Positions 32,647 to 39,447 of a stretch of 39,447 nucleotides of DNA are shown here, piece by piece (within the stretch, counting starts at the first letter, position 1; each line of letters opens with the position of its first letter). This stretch comes from an uncultured Lachnospiraceae bacterium. GTDB lineage: Bacteria > Bacillota > Clostridia > Lachnospirales > Lachnospiraceae. Below the pieces are notes generated by a model. That model was given only the letters and a program-made list of their open reading frames with translations, made no database searches and had not been told where the DNA came from. The stretch is from assembly GCA_910588755.1 (NCBI GenBank), contig CAJUQZ010000021.1, positions 1 to 39,447 on the forward strand, read 5' to 3'. A program made the translations under genes and the position numbers.

Positions 32647-33750
32647 TTATGAATCAATCTCAATCCCCATCTGTTCCATCACTTTTTCCAGTTCGCTCTT
32701 ATATTTGGGATTTCGAATGTCCTGCGTAAAACCTTTGCCTTCATTGGCCCAATAGGGTTCATTTGAATTTTTCAGAATACATTCTGCCAGAAGATTCTGG
32801 TTCGCAATATTCAGTGCGTAGCTGATACCATGATTTTTGAAGTCATGTGTTCCGATCAGGTTGTTTCCCTCAAGCGGTATTTCTTTATACAGGCGTCCTC
32901 TCTGGAACATAATCTTATTTCTGTCTGTGCCAGAGATACTCTGACCGTACATGACCGGATAGTCCACATTTTCCGGCAATGGCGCGTTGCCAATGATTTC
33001 ATACTCCCCGTAGTAAAAACGGTTGTCCATAATAAACTGGGACGGACAGCTTTTCAGTTTGCTTAATTCCGTCGTATCAATTGCGGGATTTTCTGTTATA
33101 ATATGGTAGACACTCACCACGAGTGGCCGGCCCATAAGGATGTCCCAGACCTTTGCGCCGCTTTTTTTTAGCTGCATCACATCAAGCAGAATCCGCCCAT
33201 AGCCATAGTGGGTGCGGTCAAATTTGAAACGGAAAAAATCGCCTTCTTTAAATTTGCAGTGTCTGCGTTTTGCCGTTGCAAAGGACTGTATTCTTTCAAA
33301 CTCGGCTTCGTCTGTATCGGCAATCCATTGAGTTAGAAAGTCCTGCAGTTCCTGCTCGTCCATTGGTTTTAAGCCTGCAAAATAGGATGAATAATATGTC
33401 TGCTGGGTTGTGTAATTGCCCAGTGTCATATAACCGCTATAGAAAAAATAGGCACCCTCGGCGTTATAGCGCTGCAGATTGACGGCATTGAGCCTTTTGG
33501 GTTTTCCCTTTCCGGTCTTTGAGGCGATCAGGGTCCGGTTTTCCAGAGTTTTCAGACATACCGTATCTTCCTGGTATTCGCCGCTGTAATGTTTGTAGAT
33601 TACCTTGCGGATCATATCACCGTCAAAATATAAAAGGACTCTTCCGGACTCATGTTCAGGGTTGCCGCTGTTTGAAATTTCGACCTTTTCCCAGCCAGGC
33701 TCGACAAGCGCCAGGCCAAGATATTTGCGTTGTTTGTTTGTCAGCTCCAT
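32647..33750 (-). CDS. Imm26-domain immunity-like protein
   Basis: A 367-residue soluble protein. The Imm26 signature is the segment CKFKEGDFFRFKFDRTHYGY followed by GRILLDV near 165-190, as in toxin-neutralising immunity proteins of polymorphic toxin systems. The N-terminal 160 residues are a separate region with KVIYKHYSGEYQED. GAGGAG is well placed before the ATG. It has its own promoter (33857-33885) with a hairpin in its 5' untranslated region. No cognate toxin is adjacent, so it looks like an orphan immunity gene. Confidence 0.85.
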   Translation of the reverse strand: MELTNKQRKYLGLALVEPGWEKVEISNSGNPEHESGRVLLYFDGDMIRKVIYKHYSGEYQEDTVCLKTLENRTLIASKTGKGKPKRLNAVNLQRYNAEGAYFFYSGYMTLGNYTTQQTYYSSYFAGLKPMDEQELQDFLTQWIADTDEAEFERIQSFATAKRRHCKFKEGDFFRFKFDRTHYGYGRILLDVMQLKKSGAKVWDILMGRPLVVSVYHIITENPAIDTTELSKLKSCPSQFIMDNRFYYGEYEIIGNAPLPENVDYPVMYGQSISGTDRNKIMFQRGRLYKEIPLEGNNLIGTHDFKNHGISYALNIANQNLLAECILKNSNEPYWANEGKGFTQDIRNPKYKSELEKVMEQMGIEIDS

Positions 33751-33780
33751 TTTATGCTCCTCTGATACAGTTTGAACACA

Positions 33781-33832
33781 CTCCCGGAATACAAATCAAA
33801 AGCTGCTGTTTTCTAACAATCGATTCCGGGAG
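33781..33832 (-). promoter_or_regulatory. 10-bp inverted repeat in the Imm26 5' untranslated region
   Basis: CTCCCGGAAT and ATTCCGGGAG pair perfectly around a 32-base loop, between the predicted start of transcription (near 33850) and the ribosome binding site. It could be an operator or a regulatory RNA hairpin. No T-run follows. Confidence 0.55.
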
Positions 33833-33856
33833 GCTATCTTGATTGTGTTGATACAA

Positions 33857-33885
33857 ATTATAGCATATGGCAGGACTTTCGACAA
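33857..33885 (-). promoter_or_regulatory. Promoter for the Imm26 gene
   Basis: On the minus strand TTGTCG (33880-33885) and a perfect TATAAT (33857-33862) are 17 bases apart. Confidence 0.8.
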
Positions 33886-33936
33886 TTAAAAAGAGAGATA
33901 TAAAAAGTATTGTGAAAAAGTATTCGCAAATCATTA

Positions 33937-33965
33937 TTGTTATTTGTGTATGAATTATTTATAAT
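33937..33965 (+). promoter_or_regulatory. Promoter for the ankyrin remnant and ABC operon
   Basis: TTGTTA (33937-33942) and TATAAT (33960-33965) are 17 bases apart, divergent from the Imm26 promoter about 50 bases away. Confidence 0.8.
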
Positions 33966-33998
33966 GAAAATATCTGTGTAAATCAGGGAGAGCGTAGG

Positions 33999-34109
33999 GT
34001 GGAAAAGTATGACAGGCAGATGATAAACGCAATTATGGAAGGGGACGCGGACCAAGTGCGTGCCCTGCTCGAGGGCGGCGCGCCAGTCAATGAGAAAAAT
34101 ATGTTATAG
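33999..34109 (+). pseudogene. Truncated ankyrin-repeat gene (36 codons)
   Basis: A GTG start with GGGAG upstream gives MEKYDRQMINAIMEGDADQV then RALLEGGAPVNEKN and stops at TAG. The pattern is the first helix pair of an ankyrin repeat (AIMEGDADQVRALLEGGAPVN); real ankyrin proteins continue for several repeats. Transcription and translation signals are intact, but the rest of the gene is missing. The ABC gene starts 34 bases later. Confidence 0.7.
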
Positions 34110-34143
34110 GAACTGTTCATAAGGAACGATTTATAAGAGGCTT

Positions 34144-34863
34144 ATGGAGGAAAAAAGATTGGATTCATTTGTAGAATTTCAGAATGTAAACAAGATTTAT
34201 AAGACCGGGGAGGTGTCAATCCAGGCGCTGCACGATGTGAATTTTGAGATTGAAAAAGGCGAGTTTTGCGTGATCGTGGGCGCATCGGGCGCGGGGAAGA
34301 CAACAATCCTGAATATTCTGGGTGGGATGGACACGCTGACGGACGGAAAGGTGTTTCTGGATTCCGAGGAGATCTCGGCGTATAATAAAAAACAGCTGAC
34401 AGGCTACCGCAGATATGATGTCGGCTTTGTGTTCCAGTTCTATAACCTGGTGCAGAATCTGACGGCGCTTGAGAATGTCGAGCTTGCCGCCCAGATCTGC
34501 AGGGAACCGCTTGATGCCGCAGAGGTTTTGCAGGAGGTGGGACTCGGGGAGCGGATGAAAAATTTCCCGGGGCAGCTCTCGGGCGGGGAGCAGCAGCGGG
34601 TGGCGATTGCGCGTGCACTGGCGAAGAATCCAAAGCTGCTATTGTGTGACGAGCCGACAGGGGCGCTGGATTACAATACGGGCAAGGCGGTATTGAAATT
34701 ATTGCAGGACACATGCAGGGAGAAGGGCAAGACGGTCATTGTCATCACGCATAACCAGGCGCTCACAGCGATGGCGGACCGGATTATCACGGTAAAGAGC
34801 GGCACAATCGTCAGCATGGTCAAAAATGTGCATATCGTCAAAGTAGAGGACATTGAATGGTAG
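34144..34863 (+). CDS. ABC transporter ATP-binding protein (MacB/LolD type)
   Basis: A 239-residue ATPase with Walker A GASGAGKTT, a Q-loop in VFQFYNLVQNLT, signature LSGGEQQR, Walker B LLLCDEPTGALD and switch His in VITHN. This group powers FtsX-fold permeases, and such a permease follows. Transcription likely starts at 33937-33965. A GC-T hairpin separates it from the permease. Substrate unknown. Confidence 0.94.
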   Translation: MEEKRLDSFVEFQNVNKIYKTGEVSIQALHDVNFEIEKGEFCVIVGASGAGKTTILNILGGMDTLTDGKVFLDSEEISAYNKKQLTGYRRYDVGFVFQFYNLVQNLTALENVELAAQICREPLDAAEVLQEVGLGERMKNFPGQLSGGEQQRVAIARALAKNPKLLLCDEPTGALDYNTGKAVLKLLQDTCREKGKTVIVITHNQALTAMADRIITVKSGTIVSMVKNVHIVKVEDIEW

Positions 34864-34869
34864 TAAACA

Positions 34870-34893
34870 AAAAACGCAAAGTGCAGCGTTTTT
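34870..34893 (+). terminator. Terminator-like hairpin between ATPase and permease
   Basis: AAAAACGC pairs with GCGTTTTT around an eight-base loop, the right arm ending in five T's. The stem is AT-rich, so readthrough is likely; it might set the ATPase:permease ratio. Confidence 0.4.
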
Positions 34894-34917
34894 GCGGTTG
34901 TTATAGAGGAGAGAATA

Positions 34918-36846
34918 ATGAAGTCCATGATGAGAAAAACAACATTGCGTGAGATCTGGCAGAGCCTTGGGCGGTATCTTGCCATTTTTGCGATCGTGGC
35001 GATGGGCGTCGGCTTTTTTGCAGGACTTAGGATCACAAGACCGGTCATGGTGGCGTCCGCAAATGCCTATCTGAATGAAAAGCAGCTGTACGATTATCGC
35101 CTGTTATCCACACTCGGGTTTGAGGAGGAGGACGTGGCGGCGCTGGCGGCAAAGGACGATGTGCGCGCTGTGGAGGGTGCGGTCGATGCGGACATTCTCT
35201 ATATGGACGGCGACGGGAATGAGAATGTTATCAGGGCGCATTCCCTGATGAAAAGCATAAACGGTCTGGAGATCGTGGCGGGGCGGCTGCCGCAGAATGA
35301 TACAGAGTGTGTTGTTGATACGGTTTTGTATGACGAGGGCGCGATTGGAAGCAGCATTATTTTTTCCGGAAATAACGACCAGGACGATCTGGACAAGTTT
35401 GCGCATGACCGGTACACGATTGTTGGGATTGCGCAGGCGTCGGCGTATATCCAGTTCGAGCGCGGGACGACTTCCCTTGGAAACGGGCGGGTAAGCGGTT
35501 TTATGTATTTGCTTCCGGAGGGATTTGCAACGGATTACTTTACCGAAATTTATGTGCGGTTCGACCAGGATGCCCCGATTTATTCCGCGGAATATGATAC
35601 TTATATGAAAGCGAAAGAGAAGCTTTGGGAGGAATACTGCAAGGCACAGGGGGAGCGCAGGTATCAGGCAATCGTCGCTGACGCGGAGAGTGAGCTTGCA
35701 AAGGCGGAGGCCAAATTTGCCGATGAGAAGGCTGACGCTGAGGCGGAGCTTGCCGATGCGAGAAAGGAGCTTTTGAACGCGGAGGATGAGCTTGCCGACG
35801 GGCAGGAGCAATTGAGGGAGGGCGAGGATGAGCTTGCGGACAACCGTGCCATGATTGACAGCCGTGCGCGGGAACTTGTCAATGCAAGGCGCTCTTTGGA
35901 CGAACAGCGTGCGGAGCTTGCGGCGGCGGTTGAGCAGGCAAATGCAGTGCCCGTCGAGTACCTAGACGAGGCGGCGTTGCAGCAGCTGCAGGCTTCGATG
36001 CAACAGTTTGAGGCAGCGGAGGCGGAGCTTGCGGACGCGGAGAGACAGCTTGCGGACGGGGAGGCAGAGCTTGCGCGCGGACGGAGAGAACTGGCCAACG
36101 CGGAGGCAGAGCTTGAGGAGAACCTGCAGAAGCTATTGGAGGCTGAGGCGGAGCTTGCGGATGGCTGGGTGGAGTACAATGACGCATATGCGGAGTTTGA
36201 AAAAGAGATGGCAGATGCAGAGCAGGAGCTTGCGGACGCGAAGGCGGATATCGCTAAGATCGAGGTGCCAGACACGTATGTGCTGGATCGGGATACCAAT
36301 ATCGGTTACGCCTGTTTTGAGAATGATTCGAGCATTGTGGAGGGACTGGCAAATGTATTCCCGGTGTTCTTCTTCCTGGTGGCGGCGCTGGTCTGCATGA
36401 CGACGATGCACCGCATGGTGGAGGAGCAGCGCACGCAGATCGGCGTGCTGAAAGCGCTCGGCTATGGCGAGCTGACGATCATGGGAAAATATCTGTTTTA
36501 CTCGGGAAGTGCTGCGCTGACCGGGTGCATCGCGGGATATTTTCTGGGGATTCATCTCTTTCCGTTTGTGATCTGGCAGGCGTATGGCATGATGTATAAG
36601 ATGGGGGATATCGTGTTTGTGGCGGACAGCGCGACAGCGCTGCTCTGCCTGGCGTGCGCGCTGCTGTGTTCCGTGGGGACAACGTGGTTTTCGTGCCGCC
36701 GCGAGCTGCGGGAAGTGGCGGCGGAGCTGATGCGTCCCAAGACGCCAAGGGCCGGAAAGCGGGGTTTCCTGGAGCGGGTTCCGCTGGTCTGGAACCGGTT
36801 GACGTTTTTGCAGAAGGTGTCCGTGAGAAATATTATCCGGTATTAA
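34918..36846 (+). CDS. FtsX-type ABC permease, N-terminal part (gene interrupted by in-frame TAA)
   Basis: 642 residues. One membrane helix at about 18-40, then a MacB-like extracytoplasmic domain to about 245, then a long acidic coiled coil (about 251-451) built from repeats like AEAELADAERQLADGEAEL. Three membrane helices follow at about 483-505, 530-553 and 574-600. It ends RNIIRY-TAA. The reading frame continues without break after the stop (RRFLMMV...), so the full gene would be 34918-37938, about 1006 codons, and TAA stands where a Lys (AAA) codon is expected. Confidence 0.85.
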   Translation: MKSMMRKTTLREIWQSLGRYLAIFAIVAMGVGFFAGLRITRPVMVASANAYLNEKQLYDYRLLSTLGFEEEDVAALAAKDDVRAVEGAVDADILYMDGDGNENVIRAHSLMKSINGLEIVAGRLPQNDTECVVDTVLYDEGAIGSSIIFSGNNDQDDLDKFAHDRYTIVGIAQASAYIQFERGTTSLGNGRVSGFMYLLPEGFATDYFTEIYVRFDQDAPIYSAEYDTYMKAKEKLWEEYCKAQGERRYQAIVADAESELAKAEAKFADEKADAEAELADARKELLNAEDELADGQEQLREGEDELADNRAMIDSRARELVNARRSLDEQRAELAAAVEQANAVPVEYLDEAALQQLQASMQQFEAAEAELADAERQLADGEAELARGRRELANAEAELEENLQKLLEAEAELADGWVEYNDAYAEFEKEMADAEQELADAKADIAKIEVPDTYVLDRDTNIGYACFENDSSIVEGLANVFPVFFFLVAALVCMTTMHRMVEEQRTQIGVLKALGYGELTIMGKYLFYSGSAALTGCIAGYFLGIHLFPFVIWQAYGMMYKMGDIVFVADSATALLCLACALLCSVGTTWFSCRRELREVAAELMRPKTPRAGKRGFLERVPLVWNRLTFLQKVSVRNIIRY

Positions 36847-36858
36847 AGGCGGTTTCTC

Positions 36859-37938
36859 ATGATGGTTATAGGCATCAGCGGCTGTACGGCGCTGCTGGTG
36901 ACTGGATTTGGAATCCGGGATTCCGTCATGGACATAGCGGACCAACAGTTTGGGGAAATCCAGACATTTGATCTTGACATTACCCTGAAAAACGGCGTGC
37001 AGGACGTGGGGGACACTTCCCTGGAGCCGCTGAAGGAGGGGCTTGCGGCGTATGGCGGGGACTGCATCGCGGTGCTGGAGAAGACGGTGGACATGGAGAA
37101 CGCGGACGGTGTGAAGTCGGTGAGCTTGATCGTAGCGGAGAATCCGGCGCAGCTTGGCAGCTATATTGATCTGCACACTACGGCCGGGGACGCGATCGCC
37201 TATCCGCAAAAGGGCGAGGCTGTGATCTGCGGGAAACTGTCAGAGCGGTTTGACCTCAATGTCGGGGATACGATCCTGCTGTACGACGAGGATAGAAACG
37301 AGATCCGCGCAGTCGTGAGCGGTGTCTGTGAGAATTATATGTACAATTATGTCTATCTGAACGCGCAGACATACGAGGAAGCGATCGGGGAGATTTCCTA
37401 CAGGAATCTCTATGTCAATCTGGCGGAGGGGGAGGATGCGCACGCGGCCGGGGCGGCGCTTATGAAGCTGGATGGCGTGACGGCAGTGAATGTCAATATG
37501 GATATGCTGACACGGTTTTCGAGCATGATGGGCAGCATGAATTATATTGTCTTTGTCATCATCGCCTGCGCGGCGGCGCTTGCGTTTATCGTGCTCTATA
37601 ACCTCAACAATATTAACATCACGGAGCGTATCCGCGAGATCGCGACAATCAAGGTGCTGGGCTTTTACAGGAATGAGACAGCCGCCTATGTATTTCGCGA
37701 GAACACAGTGCTGACAGCGATTGGCTGCGCGGCCGGGCTTCTTCTGGGCAAAGCGCTCCATCTGTATGTGATGGACAAGGTTGACATCGACTTGATGTCC
37801 TTTGATATCCATATCAGGGCGGTCAGTTATCTGTTGAGTGTACTTTTGACCTTTGCGTTCACATGGGTGGTCAACCGCATGATGTCCGTGAAGCTTGAGG
37901 CGATTAATATGGCGGAATCGCTGAAGTCGGTGGATTGA
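36859..37938 (+). CDS. FtsX-type ABC permease, C-terminal part
   Basis: A 359-residue continuation in the same frame. It starts at an ATG 12 bases after the TAA, with AAAGGCGG six bases before, good enough for reinitiation. Content: a first membrane helix (MMVIGISGCTALLVTGFG), an extracytoplasmic domain to about 215, then three membrane helices (about 225-250, 275-300 and 320-345). Each half thus has the four-helix layout of a MacB/LolC-type permease, so the split products could still assemble. Otherwise the transporter is inactivated. Confidence 0.8.
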   Translation: MMVIGISGCTALLVTGFGIRDSVMDIADQQFGEIQTFDLDITLKNGVQDVGDTSLEPLKEGLAAYGGDCIAVLEKTVDMENADGVKSVSLIVAENPAQLGSYIDLHTTAGDAIAYPQKGEAVICGKLSERFDLNVGDTILLYDEDRNEIRAVVSGVCENYMYNYVYLNAQTYEEAIGEISYRNLYVNLAEGEDAHAAGAALMKLDGVTAVNVNMDMLTRFSSMMGSMNYIVFVIIACAAALAFIVLYNLNNINITERIREIATIKVLGFYRNETAAYVFRENTVLTAIGCAAGLLLGKALHLYVMDKVDIDLMSFDIHIRAVSYLLSVLLTFAFTWVVNRMMSVKLEAINMAESLKSVD

Positions 37939-38007
37939 ATTAACCAAAATGGTTTGGAAAATGAAATAATAGTAAAAATCTATCCGTGTGTGGTCCCTTA
38001 GTTAAAA

Positions 38008-38532
38008 CTACAGCAATGCAAACCGCACCACATCGTCATGCGGGTTTACTTTGGCAAGACCAAGCTCCGTGACCTGTGCCTCAAATACAGAAAAATGCTC
38101 TTGGACTACCGCAAACGCCTGCTGCATCTGCGCGCGCGACAGGGTTTTGCCGAGCGTGACATGCGGCAGCCAGGCGTCCGGGCGGTAGTATCGGCTCACA
38201 GTTGTCTCCGGGATAACAGATACGGCGTCATAGACCTGTCCGGACAGGCTTTGCAGGTATGGATTCAAGACAGGCATGGTATATAAAACATATGGCAGCA
38301 ACTGACCCACCGTCACGAACTGCACCGTGCCCTGATGCAGGATTCCTTCGAGTCCCTTCACGGCAGGAACCAGCACATCGACGCTCCGCGCCTCGACGGC
38401 GGAGAGGGTCAGATGCGGCGGCACCTGCTTGTCTGTCATATAGTGGTTTCCCGATGCGGCGGCGATCCGGCCGATCAGCTTCTGGATTCTTTTGGTTGAA
38501 GCCTTGTCAAAATAGACAGATATCAGATACAT
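38008..38532 (-). CDS. 2H phosphoesterase, 2'-5' RNA ligase (LigT)-like
   Basis: A 174-residue protein with two HxTx motifs, PPHLTLS near 36-42 and LPHVTLGK near 125-132, the catalytic pair of the 2H phosphoesterase family. Members open 2',3'-cyclic phosphates or ligate 2'-5' RNA ends. The start at 38532 (MYLISVYFDK) has GAGGTG six bases upstream; the longer frame to 38736 runs through the next gene and is rejected. It is five bases from the upstream gene, so the two form an operon. Confidence 0.9.
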   Translation of the reverse strand: MYLISVYFDKASTKRIQKLIGRIAAASGNHYMTDKQVPPHLTLSAVEARSVDVLVPAVKGLEGILHQGTVQFVTVGQLLPYVLYTMPVLNPYLQSLSGQVYDAVSVIPETTVSRYYRPDAWLPHVTLGKTLSRAQMQQAFAVVQEHFSVFEAQVTELGLAKVNPHDDVVRFALL

Positions 38533-38537
38533 GATTT

Positions 38538-39107
38538 TCACCTCATACAAATTCCCATGAATAAAGCAATCACAAAGCCGGTGCGCTGTATAGTTCCATA
38601 GAGTACGACACGAAGCACACACCAAAGCCATGTCATTTTCCTGGAAGTGACCTGCAAAACCGGCAGCACCAGAAAGATGGAAACGCCAAGCAGGACCAGG
38701 GCGCAGAGTTTGACGGACAAAAGCTGCCAGCTGCACACGAACAGAAACACCGCATAGATACTCCCAACCAGGACCAGGACGCAGTCCGCGATATACAGGC
38801 AGCTTAGCCAGTCGCCCGCCCTCGCCTGCTCGTCGATGTTTCGGGATTTTCCAAAATACGCATATTTGCAGAAGATATAGTCAACATACAGGGAGTTTGC
38901 AAAATAAAACAGGGCAATGGCGGAAGTAAAAGGACGGAAGCCTTCATTATGAAACAGATCAAAGATTACACGCCAGACAGTCCTTGAAAGTATGAACGCC
39001 AGCGTGCAGAGAATCGTTCCTTTCCAGGACATCGATCGAACATATTTTTCGGGTTTATAGTGGCTGTAGGCATATCTTTTATTGCATTTTCTGTATAGAT
39101 TGTACAT
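38538..39107 (-). CDS. Hypothetical membrane protein, 189 aa
   Basis: About four to five hydrophobic helices (around 28-45, 55-75, 95-125, 130-145 and 168-185) after a basic N-terminus (MYNLYRKCNKRYAYSHYK). No family recognised. The start at 39107 follows AAAGGAA by about eight bases. It is the first gene of a two-gene unit with the 2H phosphoesterase. A palindromic repeat lies just upstream. Confidence 0.75.
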   Translation of the reverse strand: MYNLYRKCNKRYAYSHYKPEKYVRSMSWKGTILCTLAFILSRTVWRVIFDLFHNEGFRPFTSAIALFYFANSLYVDYIFCKYAYFGKSRNIDEQARAGDWLSCLYIADCVLVLVGSIYAVFLFVCSWQLLSVKLCALVLLGVSIFLVLPVLQVTSRKMTWLWCVLRVVLYGTIQRTGFVIALFMGICMR

Positions 39108-39143
39108 TTTGCAAATTCCTTTTCGTTTTGGCTGCGATTCCGC

Positions 39144-39190
39144 CCCAGGGCGTGTTTCAAAAATCATTCCCGCCGGCTGCACGCCCTGGG
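39144..39190. repeat. Short GCGTGT foldback repeat, 11-bp inverted ends
   Basis: CCCAGGGCGTG and CACGCCCTGGG are perfect inverted repeats, and the interior (TTTCAAAAATCATTCCCGCC) matches the arms at 16421 and 24118. It sits between the membrane gene and the terminal foldback. Confidence 0.75.
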
Positions 39191-39280
39191 TCAATCATAT
39201 CTCTTTTTTCAGTGATTGACAAGCAGGAAACAGGCAAATATAATTTTTTATATACAGTGAAACTTAAAAAACGCAATATT

Positions 39281-39447
39281 CTAGTATAATCCACGCTAAA
39301 TACCTTGATGTTTGGCGCAGAATATTTTTCTGAGAGTGCTGCTTCACAAACGCAGGCGTAGCGGTGGCTACGCTGAGGCTTGTGGAGTAGTGCTATCAGG
39401 AAAATAGGCAAGCGAAACATAAGGTTATTTAGCGCGGATTATACTAG
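39281..39447. repeat. CTAG-ended foldback element, 167 bp, at the right window edge
   Basis: The left arm (CTAGTATAATCCACGCTAAA) is mirrored by the end of the window (the reverse complement starts CTAGTATAATCCGCGCTAAA), and pairing continues inward through TATTTTTCTGA and CTTCACAAACGCAGGCGTAGC to a GGTG loop near 39363-39366. The whole element could fold into one long hairpin. The window ends exactly at its last CTAG. Its length (167) and CTAG ends match the 166-bp element at 16230, though the sequences differ. Confidence 0.85.

Noticed and set aside
35664..36299. Serine/alanine-rich minus-strand frame opposite the permease coiled coil
   Set aside because: It is the complement of the repetitive GAG/GCG codons of the coiled coil.

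Overview
The window looks like chromosomal DNA from a low-to-mid GC anaerobic Firmicute of the Lachnospiraceae/Clostridia type. Supporting signs are strong AGGAGG-type ribosome binding sites, TTGACA/TATAAT promoters, TTG and GTG starts, a Bce-type RR/HK/ABC module, a LytTR/DUF3021 pair, an Imm26-domain protein and many small GNAT, NUDIX and DUF genes. This assignment is inference from gene content; no marker gene such as 16S is present. Both window ends lie in foldback repeats (1-55 and 39281-39447), so the window may be a whole contig broken at repeats.

Layout. 1-4.4 kb: a membrane-anchored linear-amide (choloylglycine-type) hydrolase, a chemoreceptor, and a membrane-anchored surface protein with an acidic ADGENAD repeat. 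4.4-9.0 kb: an alpha/beta hydrolase, a small unknown, a 244-bp MITE-like element, a membrane protein plus PHP phosphoesterase pair, a VanZ-like protein and a C39-like protease. 9.0-11.9 kb: a minus-strand run of three GNAT acetyltransferases, an MBL-fold hydrolase and a small protein; the upstream part is preceded by a promoter/short ORF/terminator leader. 12-15.7 kb: an unusual AraC regulator with a chemoreceptor-like helical C-terminus, then LytTR, DUF3021 and CPBP-like membrane genes. 15.7-20.1 kb: an unknown protein, a feruloyl-esterase-like lipoprotein, an XRE regulator with a membrane tail, a DUF402 protein and a D-2-hydroxyacid dehydrogenase. 20.1-26 kb: an ABC exporter, two small proteins (one Imm51-like), a Uma2 nuclease-like protein, a GNAT, a NUDIX hydrolase and a small unknown. 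26-31 kb: a complete BceRSAB-like antimicrobial-peptide sensing and detoxification module. 31-39 kb: an unknown protein, a methyltransferase, tRNA-Gln(CTG), an Imm26 protein, an ankyrin remnant, an ABC ATPase with a permease split by one in-frame TAA, a 2H phosphoesterase and a membrane protein.

The most notable points are two families of palindromic repeats, each with several copies (one brackets both window ends); the MITE with perfect 16-bp termini; the split FtsX-type permease with a possible reinitiation site at the break; the AraC/chemoreceptor-like fusion; an apparent internal deletion in the MBL protein; and a small transcription unit (promoter, 18-codon ORF, strong terminator) ahead of the GNAT operon. 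No CRISPR array, phage, integrase or transposase gene was found. No single clearly new defence or biosynthetic system is evident.
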